From assembly GCA_025201375.1 (NCBI GenBank), contig JAIWZP010000004.1:496001-560000 (forward strand): 64,000 nucleotides of DNA, given 5' to 3'. Shown piece after piece: positions 11,979-24,440 of the stretch. The position numbers were made by a program, and so were the translations under genes. The DNA comes from Gongronella butleri (lineage: Eukaryota; Mucoromycota; Mucoromycetes; Mucorales; Cunninghamellaceae). The notes beneath the pieces are model-generated. The model was not told the origin of the DNA. It worked only from the letters and a program-made list of their open reading frames with translations, and ran no database searches. The stretch's first letter is position 1, and the number at the start of each line of letters is the position of its first letter.

Positions 11979-12876
11979 GCCCCCCCTACCTCCATTTCTT
12001 TGCTTTTATAAAAGAATCATGATTAAAAACGCGTGCAAATGCGCCCATCATGGCACCTTGCCAATCACATGACAACCGTCCAGCTCGCGTCTAGCTCACG
12101 TCCGGTTTGACAGGGCCCATCTAGGCAAATTTATCGGTTTTGTTGATTTTGACGGTAAATGGACGAAACTTGCTGGCCAGGCCTCCCCGCTTCTCCCAAA
12201 ACGCGTTCTACCGTGAAAGAGCAAGCTGGTTAACCTAGAAATACTTGCTTTGCGGCTGCTTCTACGCCTTGGTGTGGGCCTTACTCAAAATCATTTTTTT
12301 GCCTTGAGCGAGCTCGAAAGCCAAACTTGAAAAATCATGTTCCCATAATGGCGCCAAGCGTTCACCAAAGAAAGGCTGCGCAGAGAAACAGCCGAGAAGG
12401 CCAAAAAAAGAGAGTGCTCCATGCTCTCGTTGGTGAACAATGCGTGATATTAGGTTTTATTTCAGCAGCAAATTGCGCAGGAAAAACGCGTCCATAGAGC
12501 CGCGCCGATGCGTCCACAAGTAAGAGACACTCCAGATCCATGGATTCAATGCAGCCAGGGGCGCGTAACTCCAAGTTTGACGCGGTAATTCACGCGTCCA
12601 AATAGTCTATAGTAATGGTTTTGAAACCGTGTCAAGCAAAGATGCCAAAAAAATCACTTTTTCATCGACCACCAATGTCCACATACTACGCCGCAAGCCA
12701 TGCTCGTTCTGATGGTGTGTGTTTCTTGGAAGTCCAATTGCTTTCATTGAGATGGCCTTGAGCCGGAAAAAAGACCTAAAACGCATTTTACGCCAAACCC
12801 AGTCGAAGGGCCCCTGATTTTTATTGCATTTCTTCTGTCGGTGAACGCGTAAGATCTACCATGTGGTTGAATGGCG

Positions 12877-13530
12877 TGGCGATCTGAGGACCTAAAATTC
12901 AGCCTTTTTCAAATCCTCGACTGCACCCCTTGGAAAATCAGTGAAAAATGCCAATTTTGAAAATGAACATGATGGCACACCATCGAGTGACCTCCAAGTC
13001 GTGAAACCTTTTCAGTGTACGCATCTTGGTCTCCTGTTTCTCAGAAATGGCTTGAAAACAGGATGGCAATTAGGCCATTGACGCTAAAACCAACGTGTTG
13101 CCGTAAATCCACAATTTTAGCCCAAACTCGCGAAATTGTTATTCGACCAAACTGAAACTTGCGCGAGCAAAACGAGACAGACTCGAGTGTCATTTTATCC
13201 CAGCCCGACAAACCCGATTCGCGAACTCTATACACTTGGGATGTTGTTCGATAAAAATTTCAAGCGTGATTGCTGGACAATGGTCTAGATAACACAGCAT
13301 GCATGGCGCAGCTGTGACAAAAGATGCAGAATTTGATCTCTGTCAAATGAGACCAGTTTCACTGGCGTGCGTCTAAAACTGGTCGAGAAATTCAAGTTTC
13401 TAAAATTTAACTTTGATCTCTTTTTTTTTTTTTTTTTTTTTTTTTGCGATCCGCCAAGTCAACCCCCGGTTTTTATTGCAAGTTTGCTTAGAAAGAGGAG
13501 GTCATTCAATGCACCAGTGAGTTGATGGTA
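12877..13530. repeat. Degenerate dispersed repeat, copy in island 1
   Basis: Four landmarks recur with the second island at 27-30 kb. They are GGCGATCTGAGGA (12877) with TCAAATCCTCGA, an ACAATTTT / GTCATTTT-CCC segment (about 13105-13205), AAGATGCAGAATT (13321), and TTTTTATTGCAAG followed by GCTTAGAAAGAGG (13470-13500). In island 2 three of them occur in the same order at 27860, 28065 and 28198, and further partial copies lie near 29061-29415 and 29722-30000. No coding capacity or terminal repeats are seen. Confidence 0.6.
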
Positions 13531-14660
13531 GACCCCGTTCTTCAGTGTTGTTTTTTTCGCGAATCGGGGCACAAAGTCGCGAGAAACCTCGCACAAAACA
13601 ATATTTTACGTGTTTCCCCTGATGACGCTGATCATCTGGCTCCAAATTTAGATCAGTGGATACTCGACCCAAACTATCATGATTTCAATTTTTTTTCGCA
13701 AAACGGATCACTCAGTCATGAGAAAATACATTTTTCATGATTTCAGGGCCAAAACAGGATCAAAAAGGCCTCCGAAGGCTAACTCACCGAAAATACAACG
13801 CGATGTCCCCAAACCACAAGCGCTTTTACCGCGTTTATCCGCTGATTCATTTGAGGTATTTCAAGTGTCGGGGCGCTCAACCGTTGCGGCTGTACGTGAC
13901 CAAATGGTGATGATTTTACTCTGTTTACGCCTACAAAACTGGGACTACCTCATAAACTTGCTCATCTGGTTCCAAATTTGATTTAATTGATGGTGGACCC
14001 GATTTTCCAACGGTGTTAAGTTTTTTGGAGTAACGGATTACTCAGTCGCGAGAAACCTCGAGATTCGTATTTGCTAGTGGAAACCTAGTGTTAAACAATA
14101 TTTTACGCGTTACTCCTGATCAGAGTGACCATATGGCTCCAAATATAGACCAGTTGATAGTCGACTCGAAAATTTTATGATTTGAAGTTTTTTCAGAGAT
14201 CGAGTCACTCAGTCCCGAGAAAATTCATTTTGCATAAATTCAGGGCCAAACCAGGATCAAAACGACTCCTAAAGGCTAACTCGCCGAGAACACGATGCGA
14301 TGTCTTCAAACCACAAGCGCTTTTACCGCGTTTGCCTGCTTATTAATTTGAGGTATATTGCGCGTCAGGGCGCTCAGCTGTTGCCGCTGTAGGAGACTAA
14401 ATGGTAGCAATTTTACCCTTTTTACGCCTATGAAACTGGCGCTTCATCAGAAACTTGCTCATCTGGCCCCAAATTTGGATCAGTTGTTGGTAGACCCAAT
14501 AATCCAATGGTGTTAATTTTTTTTCGCGAATCGGATTGCTCAGACTTGAAAAATATCGATATTCGTGTTTGCTAGTGAAAACCTAAAGGCAAAACGCTAA
14601 TTTGCGCGTTTCTCTCGATGAGCCTGGCCGCATGGCTCCAAATTTGGACCAGTCTCCTAG
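13522..14660. repeat. Degenerate tandem repeat, about 480-bp unit built on a 165-bp period
   Basis: The segment beginning TTGATGGTAGAC at 13522 recurs at 13987 (TTGATGGTGGAC) and 14484 (TTGTTGGTAGAC). Between them runs the same order of landmarks: AGTCGCGAGAAACCTCG, a TTTTACG-TT segment, AGGGCCAAA-CAGGATCAAAA, GGCTAACTC-CCGA and CCACAAGCGCTTTTACCGCG. A shorter motif, CATCTGGCTCCAAATTT-GA, occurs near 13631, 13966, 14131, 14460 and 14631, at spacings of about 335, 165, 329 and 171 bp. Identity between units is moderate, so the array is old. Confidence 0.7.
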
Positions 14661-15667
14661 GATCACAGAACCTACATCGTGAATCAAAAAAGGTTATTTT
14701 TCCGGGATACTGTAGCAGTCTTTGGCCATTTTCATCTCTTGCCGGTCGTCATGACAGCCATTTTCATGCTGTTCTTTTATACGCGTCAATTGACGCGGAG
14801 TTTCAAGCTCGCACTATGGACGCGTTTCATGCAAAGGCCATTTCGGCATGCAACGCAGAAAATCGAACCATATTTTCACAATTTGAGCGTTTTACAAGTT
14901 GCTGTTTCAGCCGATTGGGTTTGGTGGTCGAGAAAACGCTTTACAAGTTCCCCTTGATGCAGCTACCAGTTAAAGACGGATCTGGAGCACGAATTGGATG
15001 TGCACAGCGAGAGGGTAGGGCAATGATATTCTACTTCAGGAAAAATTGGCATTTTTGGAATTCACAGGTCCAAAAAATATCTGACAGAGCCAACTCGCGC
15101 ACAGGCTCTGGTTCATCCAGTGACGCGTGTTTCATCTGCAGGCAGATAAACTGTAAAAATATTTCTGGTGGCACAAAAAGCCATCAAAAGTCCGGCAAAC
15201 ACGCATTGTTGTCATTCTTCAATGGAATATGTGTGCCATTTTGTGCCGTGCATCACAGTGCATCAGGCGTGGATACGATGGTGCTTGTTAAATTCTGACC
15301 ATCATTGTCTAAATCTAAAATGGATGTATCAAACACCACATTTGCATGTAAAATCCCATCATCTAAATGGATGAATAGTGACAATAAGCTCATTCCTTCT
15401 TTTTTTTATTTTTGCAAGGAGAAAATGAGGGCTCATTGTGGTCAGTCGAGCGGTGGCCATTGGGTTTGGCTTTGTGCAACTCGGAGGCACGCGTCGCATG
15501 AATAAGGAGAATTTCGGCGTACATGCTGGTTGGGGGAGAAGGAAAGAATGCCAGACTGACCACTAAATTACATCGACATGGGTCAAATTCATCTTAAAAG
15601 AAGAGGTTGACATGCCCCTTTTTTTCTTTTTTTTTTTTTTCTCACTTTTGACTTCATTTTTTTTCTG

Positions 15668-16514
15668 ATGATGTTTTCTTTGACTCCTAGCGCCATTGTC
15701 ACGATACTCACGCTGGGTGGCACCGTGTATACTTACAATCACCTTGCCGACACGGCCCATTCAGCAATTTACATGGACGGTCATGGCAAGGTTGACGAGC
15801 ACAATGGGAAGAGCGCCTTTTGGGATGTGTCGTCAGTGCCAGCCATGCCTAATGTTGCTTCCTCGTCTGCCGGCTCTCCATCTCTGGCGACCATCGATGA
15901 TGTCCATCCTCATGATGTCTATACCGCCGTGGGTATCATGGTGTTTGGCTTGCTGATTGGCACCATTTTCTTCAAGCGCCGTCGTGTTGCGCGCGCTGCC
16001 GTCGTAAGAAGCCTAAATACAGAGAAACAATGGACCCGCAGTCTCATTATCTTTTTTTTTTTTACCCAATTTTTGTAGGCCGCTCAAAGCTCGCAGAGCC
16101 GCAGTGACCGCTATTTTGTAAGATCAAGCAAAATTTTGCGCGACGGCAGGCTCACGTTTTTTTAAAAGAGAAATGACACGTACGAGGAGCGCCATGAACG
16201 CAAAGCAACCATGGAGTATGCGTGGCCCACGCTGGCGGCTGCTTTGAAGCTTTATGGGGACAAAATGTACGTGTATATTGCACCTTTTATCGACGTGCTT
16301 GTCAATACTCAACACTTCCTCGGCGACACCATTGAATTCATTGGCTGGATAAGCGAGGGCATCATTGTCCGATTTCCCAAGTGGATCATTACGCGCTCGC
16401 TACTGTTTATCGCCAAATTGGCCATTGTGGTCATGTTTCTTGTCTTCATCGCCGGCTCAATTCTGTACCACTTCCCCAAAGAGATTATTATCCGTATTGT
16501 ACAGGTGCGAGCAA

Positions 16515-16557
<43 letters not shown>

Positions 16558-18662
16558 ATTGTGATCTGACCATCTCTATTTTTTTTTTTTTCAAGATCAT
16601 CATCGCTTCTCTGGATTCTTCTGATGGTGCTTCTGATGGTGCTTCTGATGGTGCTTCTGATGGTGCTCCAGATGTTGCCACCGATGGTACAAGCACGCGT
16701 GACGCTGAGATGGATGTTGCCACTGACACAAAAAAGCGTGCCGATGAGATGGAAATCACCAATTCCACGCATTTGCCTACTTCCAATGATGGCAGCAAGA
16801 ATGGCCCCGATGGCATTCAAGTTCCCGATGGTGGTATTCAAGTTCCCCATGGCACAAGTCAAGGTGTCCAGGCCGAGCTCCCGCAAGAAGATGTCGCTGA
16901 GAATCCCTTTCTTGCAATGGACGAAGAAACATCTCTCCGGGCACTCGAGCACGCTGCTCGTTGTGAGGCGCTGCGCCAGGCGTGGTTGAAGGTGGAGTCG
17001 TGTCATGTCAAGGCGCACCAATGGCAAGAATTGATGAAGCAAGAGGACGAGCGCGTTGCTCAACAGGTCAAATTGGAACGTGCGGCACAAAACAAGGCTG
17101 CAGCGCAAATCGAGACATTGCAAGCATCAAACCAGGAGCGTCAAGATACGATGCAAGCACGTGCGGCGGAATGGGAGCATGAGCAGATCCAATTGGAGTG
17201 GGAGCGCAAGATCCGCGCGATGTCCAAGAAATTGAGTGCATTGCAGGAAGAAGAACGGCAACAGATTGAAAAGCAGGCACTCCTTGACCAAGAAGAGGCC
17301 GAGCTGCAAGTCACCATCCAGAAGCAGTACAAGGCGATCTTCAACCAGTTTTTTGAAAACCAGCTCGAAATCGACCGAAACGCCGAGGCTCACGAGACTC
17401 AATTGAGGCAGATGGTGCTTGAGCAGCAGCAAATGGTCATTCAACAGCTGGCGGCTGATGCCACGCATCAGGTGCTGGCCAACTCTGTGCCCAATTGGCA
17501 GCATCAGCAACAGCAACAATTACAACAACAACAACAACAACAACAACAGCAGCAGCAGCAGCAGCAGCACGTCCAAATGATCTCCGACCCCAATGTCCTC
17601 CAATTGCCTCGCATTCCGGAGATACAAGACGCGTCTCAGCGCGGCATCTTTGATTGGACTCCCGGTCAACAACAACAACAGCAGCATCAGCATCAGCATC
17701 AGCATCAGCAGCAGTTCAACATCCAGAACATGCCAAATCCATCGAGTCAGATCGATTGGGCCTCTTTGCAGCAACAATATCAAAGCAATGCCCAAAACCT
17801 GCCACATAAGCTTGATCACCACAATTCTCTTATTGTGCAGCAACAACACCAAGATGCCCAGGACACGCCAAATCCATTCAATCATATCAATTGGGCCGCT
17901 TTGCAGCAACAAAATCAAATCAGTGCTCAAAACGCGCCATCTCAGCCTGATCACCACCATTCACTTGTTGTGCAGCAACAACAGCCAGGCGCCCAGGACG
18001 CGTCAAATCCATTCAGCCACATCAATTGGGCCGCCTTGCAACAGCCAATGCAAAACGCGCCGTCTTCTCAGCCAAATCTCGACAATTCGGCTCCTTTGCA
18101 ACAGCAACAGCATCAAGAACAGCCAATGGACGCCCATGACACGCCAAATCCATTCAGCCACGTCACTCAGGCCGCTTTGAAGCAACCAGCATCCGAGCCA
18201 CAGCATGTAAGGCGTGCCAACCGCTCCCGTCGCGTCTCTACCGCAAAAAAGCATCAAAAAGGTGCGCTACACCATGGCAGACACAGCAGAGGCATCGAAA
18301 AGCACACCAAGCGGCAGCAAGGCCGCCGCAAAAAAGAAGCATCGGCCCAACTCGCCTCCGCCATCCTCTCCAGCAGGACTCCCAACCGCAAGCACGTCCA
18401 AGCACAAGCGCAAAGCCAGGAAACCATCCCATTGATGGCCGCGTACCCGCCGCATGTGCAGCCGGTCCAGCCGGTCCAGTCAGTCCAGCCCAATGGTTGG
18501 AATTCGTGGACGATGCCCAGCAATCCAGCGCCATTGTCCAATATTTGGCAATCCTTGGCGCTGTCAGCACAACAAATCCTTTCCCAGCCAATGCCACTGG
18601 AGCAGCACGACCAAGAAATGCCGTACGTGGGCCACGAATTGTTTCCATTTACCTCAAGATAA
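15668..18662 (+). CDS. Multi-spanning membrane protein with long coiled coil and Gln/His-rich repeats
   Basis: I do not recognise the family. Exons are 15668-16003, 16079-16117, 16169-16504 and 16596-18662 (925 aa), all in frame. Residues 4-24 and about 80-105 form two hydrophobic segments, the second followed by KRRRVAR. Exon 3 adds two more hydrophobic stretches, ending LLFIAKLAIVVMFLVFIAG. Exon 4 opens with a four-copy ASDG repeat, then Ser/Asp/Gly-rich sequence, then about 180 residues of Glu/Gln/Lys heptad-like helix predicted to be coiled coil. Poly-Q (17505-17570) and a QH run (17670-17715) follow. The last third carries about five imperfect 35-45 residue repeats containing NPFSHINWAALQQ. 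The C-terminus has a basic patch (KKHRPNS in another frame is a shadow; the real frame reads RRANRSRRVSTAKKHQKG). It may be an organelle-membrane tether, but that is only a guess. Confidence 0.72.
16619..16666 (+). repeat. 12-bp coding minisatellite, four copies
   Basis: TTCTGATGGTGC is repeated four times without change at the start of exon 4 of the membrane/coiled-coil gene and encodes a (SDGA)4 run. It directly follows an intron that holds a run of about 37 A. Confidence 0.9.
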
Positions 18663-19498
18663 AAGCGCGAATTTTCAGCGCGCAAATTAAAATTGTCTCT
18701 ATGCAAATCAAATTGAGCACACACAAAATGTGGGTTGCGCGGATTGGGGTGTGGGACTCGCAGACTGGTGGTGTGGGGCGCGCAGGTTGCGGTGTACCAT
18801 AGAGCGCGCAAGCTTAATTTGGGATACCTTTTGTCTCCCACTCGTTTTAAAATCATGCCAAAATCGCACAATGACCCTCCAAAGCGCGAATTTCACTGAA
18901 TCATGCATTCACATCCCCCAATAAAGTCACTTTTTTATATTAGCTGCGGCCGACTTTATGAAAATGGTTGTTATCGCTTATATTTTGCATTTTCTCGAAA
19001 TCTGCACACCTGATCCCCGTTTTTTGTGATCAAATCAAGCAATCTTGGTGGAATGCATCCAATATTGTTGTTTCAGATTAATTTTTAAAGACGATCGCGG
19101 CGACTTATGCTAACGACCCACTTTTCTACTATAAAGTGTTGCCTTTGCAGTTGATGAACAGGCCAATCTGCGCGCCAGGACACCATTAAGGACAATCCGA
19201 GTCGCGCGGAACTAATCGCCGCCTCAATAAAAGGAATTGCGCGCTTTTGGGTGAGGGATGGGGTGACCATGAGATGAAATCTGTGTGGAGCTGCAGGTAC
19301 ACGCGATGTTGCATAGATCAGGATGGGCACTCCCTACTGTTTAGGACTGCACAAAGACCAAGGCAGGGTCCAGGCGCGTCTTTGGTCACATGGGTAAGGG
19401 AAACGAGGACAAAAAAGGCAAAGCAAAGAACCTGCTTCTTTTTATTTTTTTTTTCCTTTTTCCTTTTTGTTTTTCTTTTTGTTTTCCCTCGTTATTTT
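18663..19498. other. Intergenic region
   Basis: No gene is supported. Near 18690-18830 there is a G-rich stretch with several GCGCGCAA words. The last 60 bases before the ATG at 19499 are a T-rich pyrimidine tract, probably the leader of the LRR gene. Confidence 0.4.
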
Positions 19499-22116
19499 AT
19501 GTCTTTCGGCAGCTGGCAAGATCTCGATCGTGAAGATGTTGTTGTGAGCCCCGAGGCGTATGAGCAAGGAGACCGTTTGTCAGGAGAGGAAGGGGTTGCC
19601 CTGAACTTTGACCGGTTCGCAGATATGCACTCCTTTCTTTCGCAAGAGTCTCGCCTGGCATCATCCCCCGTGTCGTCTTCACAGCTGCTGCCGGCGTCTC
19701 CACCCATCAGCGGCAATAACAGCAGCACACTCGTCGACCACGGCAAGCAATCTAATCAAAACAACACCACCACAGCAAGCACCGCGTCGTTGCCTCGTCT
19801 TATGTCCACTGTGCACGCCGCCTCGCACGCAGACAACCACGCGACGTGGACACCCCCATGGAAAGGCCCGCCATTGCCATGGCTTTCGTCTGCACCGCCA
19901 CCAGTGCCGCCAATGAGGCTAAATGACGCGTCATTAAGCGAAAGAGTAGCTAAATGGCCACCAACCATCCCAATGACTTTCTCCTCCACACTCACAAGCA
20001 CAAAGACCGACCATTCCACGACCACAGCCGTGCAAAACGCCCATTTGCGCATGATTTCCGCCGCCAATTCATCCACCGCGCCAGATCCCACCTTTCCCTT
20101 TGATTTTTCATCGCAACATATCGCGTCCTTTGCATCCCGCCAGCATCTCCTCGATCATTTTATCCAATGGATCAGCCAACAGGCCCCGGAATCACTCTGG
20201 TCCTCGCTGCGCATCCTCGATCTGCGCCATCAGAATATTGAAGCCATACATGCATTGGATACACGCTTCCCAATGCTCGAATCACTGGACGTGTAAGCCA
20301 ATTTTTTTGTATAAAAAAAATAAGTGAAAAACGAAAAAGCGCGCTCAATTCCTCTTTTGTAGATCGTACAATGTGCTCCACAGCATGTCGGGCCTGCCCA
20401 CCACGCTGCGCGTCGTCAAAGCCGCGTCAAATCGATTGACCTACATGGATGGCTTCCGACTGCTCAGCAAGCTTGAATACCTAGACGTCAGCGACAATGC
20501 CATCCGGTCGTTTGAAGGTAAAAACGGAGAGTCCAGTGTGAAAAAGCGAATCCGTTGGAAAAAAAAAAGTGACAGAAAGCGCAATGGATCGCTCATTGTC
20601 ATCTTATTTACGTGTCGCGTCGCGTCCGTGTAGGCATGAGTCTGTGCCAACAGTGTAAAACACTGATTGCTGACAACAACAAGCTGACGTCGTGTCTGCC
20701 ACTGCAAGAGATGAAGGGCCTTGTCACCTTGCGGCTTTCTGGCAATGACCTGGATCAATTGACTCTTGATGCATTGTAAACACGAGGAGATTTACGGGTT
20801 GAAACGCGCCATTCATTCTGGTTTTCGCGTTTTTCTCTGTTGTAGATACCAATTGGAAACACTGGATGTCTCCTACAACCGGATCACGCACGTCGAGACG
20901 CTGAATGGACTGAGCAAGCTGCAGTATTTGAATCTTGGTAGGGATTCGATGTTTAGCCGTGTAAAAGCGTCAGTTACTCATTTTTTTCCTTTTTATTTTT
21001 TTCCACAGACAACAACAGCATCAAAAGCATTGCACTGGACGAGCCGTTGAAATCGGTGCGTACGCTGCGCTTGAATCACAATCGACTCGCCTATTTTCAG
21101 GCGCGATGGGTGCCACACGTTCGTATCCTTTATTTGGACAGCAACCAGCTCGTGCGCATCGATTCCCTAGATCAATTGCCGGAATTGAGCGTCTTGTCGG
21201 TGCGCGATCAGAGTGGCCAGCCATTGTAAGAAGGGAGGAGACGCGCGCAAAGTGGTTTTTTCGCGAAACCCATGCTTTCCCTTTTTTTTTCTTTTTTTTT
21301 TTTAGACACGTTGGCATCAATGATCTGTATTCGACGACTAAGCTTTATTTGTCAGGTACAATGAGCACTTTGCGTGCCAATAGCAACTCACCCGTCCCAC
21401 TCTCCATCCGTTTCTTACGTATCCAGGTTTGCCAATCAAGCAATTGTCTGGTTTGGACGTGTTTGAGTCCTTGTCCTACCTAGAGCTATGTGCTGCGCAT
21501 CTAGAAGAGCTGCCACGTGATTTTGCAACGTGTGTGCCACGGCTGACCGTGCTGTACCTGAATGACAATTATCTGAAGCACATTGCACCACTGCGGCATT
21601 GTCGCTCTCTTCGCAAGCTGATCCTCATCAACAATCGTCTAAAAGAACTGGCACCGCTGGTCAAAACTGTGCGCTGCCTGTCGCAGCTTGAGGTGTTGGA
21701 CTTGAGGTGCGTCGCGTGCAAAACAAAAAAAAAAATAAGAAAAAAAAAAGAAAAAAAGCTGATTTTTCTGTTTTTTTATATTTTTATATTTTTATAGGCA
21801 CAATCCACTGACGTACAAGCTTTACGCGCAGATCCAGTACCCGAGCGCATACCGCCGCCACCACCGATGGCATCTCCTTTGCCGATACCTGGCGCCGGAA
21901 CATGATACCCAATGGCCGTCGACAGACACAGTGTTTTTCCAAGCATTGCCTGCGCAATGGCAGCACCGAAGGCTTTTGTACCGCGCCATGTTCATTCAGG
22001 GGGCCAAAGCGTTGCAATTGCTCGATCAGGTCAACGTGACGACTGCTGAGCGCGACGACAGCCATGAATTGCTCGCAACACTATCGCCAGCTTCGCCAAT
22101 GCCCTCGCAGGGATGA
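19499..22116 (+). CDS. Leucine-rich-repeat scaffold, Cdc11/Nud1/centriolin-like
   Basis: Exons are 19499-20292, 20363-20517, 20634-20775, 20846-20937, 21009-21225, 21306-21355, 21427-21706 and 21798-22116 (682 aa). Residues 1-230 are disordered and Ser/Thr/Pro-rich. From about 240 on there are more than ten SDS22-type leucine-rich repeats (for example LEYLDVSDNAIRSFEG, LETLDVSYNRITHVETL, VRILYLDSNQLVRIDSL). The final repeat reads LEVLDLRHNPLTYKLY, followed by about 90 residues ending in a helix (LYRAMFIQGAKALQLLDQV). An LRR block at the C-terminus after a long disordered tail, with this NPLT cap, is the layout of Cdc11 and Nud1. Those proteins anchor the septation-initiation/mitotic-exit network at the spindle pole body. 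The family call is from layout and repeat type. Other SDS22-like proteins remain possible. Confidence 0.78.
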
Positions 22117-22262
22117 GCAAAAGTTGCCTTTTTAGCTTCTTTTGTGCTTTTTCGGTGCTACGCGTCGGCGCTTGAAAAATAAAATCGCCGCTTGGCACCC
22201 CCTTTTATCATGGGATCCATATTTTTTGCGCTTCTTTTTCTTCTTTACTTCTTTTTTTGTTC

Positions 22263-24440
22263 ATGTTCCGTGCTCTTCGTCCGCCCTTTTCCAAGTCCAT
22301 TCGCAAGAGCCGCCCGTCCCTGGTCATGTCGTCCCAATTTTCCACCGCGTCGTCCCACACTTTGTCGTCGTCAGCGCCGCCGCGCGAGGCGGAAGCCTAT
22401 ATTGACTTTTTAAACGAGGCTGCTCCCTCCCCCTTTCACGCCGTGCACTCGGCCGTCGCGCGCCTCGAGCAAGCCGGGTTCCGCAGGCTGTCCGAGCGCG
22501 ACGATTGGGACCTTGAGCGCAAGGGAAAATATTATTTCACGCGCAATGGCTCCACCGTCCTTGCCTTCACCATTGGCGGCAAGTACAAGCACGGAAACGG
22601 CGGATTCTCCATCGTTGGCGCACACACCGATAGCCCACAGCTCAAGGTAGGATGATAAAAATCAAGAAAAATCAATGGATTGGGCTCAATGACCATTTTT
22701 TGATAGGTGAAGCCAGTGTCCAAGCGCGAAAAGGCGGGGTACCTGGAGGTCGGCGTGCAATTGTACGGCGGCGGGCTCTGGCATACGTGGTTTGACCGCA
22801 GTCTGGGCGTTGCTGGCCGCGTCATGGTGCGCTTGGGCGATGGCTGCTATCGCCAGCGACTCGTGCGTATTTCAAAGTAAGCAGCACGTCTTTTTTCTAG
22901 ACCTTGTGAAGCTCATTTTTCTTTTCTTTTCCTTTCTTTTTAAAAAAAAGGCCGATTCTTACCATCCCCACGCTCGCTGTCCATTTTGATGGCGCGCAAG
23001 CGACACGCTTCAATTTTAATGAGGAAACTCAATTGCTGCCGATCCTCGCCACCAAGGCCAAAGAGTGCGTGAACGACGCCTTCAGAACATGCTGCTTTAT
23101 GGACACTCATCTCCGTTCTTTTATCTTGCAATTAGTGCGCTCAATGCCCGCAAGACCGGGTCTGAGCAAGAAAGACACCATTCTGCTCTCATGGAGGCTC
23201 TTGCCAAAGAATTGGACGTCCATCGTAGGCATTCGGATTGAGAGAAAAAAAAAAAGGGCACACCACTCATGCATTATTTTCTTTTTTTTTTATAGCGGAC
23301 CAGATCAATGATTTTGATTTGAGCCTTTATGACACGCAGCCGGCGTGCATCGGCGGTGTGCACGACGAATTTGTGTTTTCGCAGCGACAAGACAACCTCG
23401 GCATGTCGTATTGTTCGTTGATGGTAATGAAAAGACGGACAAAAATGCGTGATGACGCGATCCTGACGCGTTTTTTCCCGTTTTTTCCTTTCTTTTTTTT
23501 TAAAAAAAAGGGGATGATCAACACGTGCAATCGCGTGGACGAGGACCCCAACATCCGTGTTCTCGCGCTGTTTGACAATGAGGAGGTGGGCAGCACGAGT
23601 GCTCAAGGGGCCAATTCGAGTTTGCTGCCTGCAACATTGGAACGCCTCATTTGCACAAATATCCGGGACGATGACGTGTCGCTCAGCTGCTTACCCGGGC
23701 TCTCGCGTGCCAATGGCAAGAACGCACACCCCAAGGTTCTCTACGAGCGCGCCATTCATAAGAGCTTATTGCTCAGTGCCGACATGGCCCATGCCGTCCA
23801 TCCCAATTTCCTGTAAACGCATTTTGTCCATTTTGACGCCTGTGACACGCTCTCATTCCTTGTTTCGCATTATTTAGAGACCAGTATGAAGATAACCATC
23901 GCCCTGAGATGCACCATGGCACTGTGATCAAGATCAATGCCAATCAGGTGCGTGCCAATGGCAAAAAAAAAAAAAAAATGAATGTGCCGCGCAAAACACT
24001 GACTCATCCCTTTTTTTTTTTGCATCATTTCACTTCATCCCCTAGCGCTACGCGACGACGGCACCAACTAGCCTGATTATTCGCGAAATTGCGGGGCGTC
24101 GCGACATCCCTATCCAAGAATTCGTGGTCAGGAACGACGGCCGGTGTGGATCAACCATTGGTGCTATGCTTTCGGCCAAGATGTCATTGCGCACCGTTGG
24201 TAAGTCGCCACAAAGGGCGCCAGGCTTAAAAAAAAGGTCACCTGCTGACGCGCTTCTCGTTTTTTCTTTTTCTTTTTTTTTTTTTATGATACTTCAGATG
24301 TTGGCAACCCGCAATTGAGCATGCACTCGCTCCGTGAAACAACAGGTGTCGACGACGTGAAGCACGGGATTGATCTTTTTGAGGCATTTTACGAGTTGTT
24401 CCCTGCGGTGGAGAGCCAAGTGCTTATTGACAACGAGTAG
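22263..24440 (+). CDS. Aspartyl aminopeptidase (peptidase family M18)
   Basis: This zinc exopeptidase removes N-terminal Asp or Glu from peptides. Exons are 22263-22646, 22707-22876, 22951-23064, 23136-23224, 23296-23423, 23511-23812, 23878-23947, 24046-24199 and 24298-24440 (517 aa). The metal-binding and catalytic motifs are present: GAHTDSP, DNEEVGS, ADMAHAVHPN and HHGTVIK. The family stretches FDLSLYDTQPA and GGVHDEFVFSQRQDNL are also clear. The region between the M18 lobes reads RKTGSEQERHHSALMEALA. An N-terminal extension with Arg and Ser but no acidic residues precedes the conserved start, and could be a mitochondrial presequence; a second in-frame ATG at 22326 would give the cytosolic form. 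An ATG at 22257 is also in frame. Nine exons make it the most intron-rich gene relative to length here. Confidence 0.95.

Larger units (their letters stand above)
11979..15667. other. Gene-poor repeat island 1
   Basis: No coding gene is supported in this 3.7 kb. Open frames are short and show no domain. The sequence is less GC-rich than the genes and consists largely of diverged repeats, annotated separately: a dispersed unit at about 12877-13530 and a tandem array at about 13520-14660. A T-run sits at 13421-13445. Bases 15614-15662 form the pyrimidine tract before the next gene. Confidence 0.6.
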
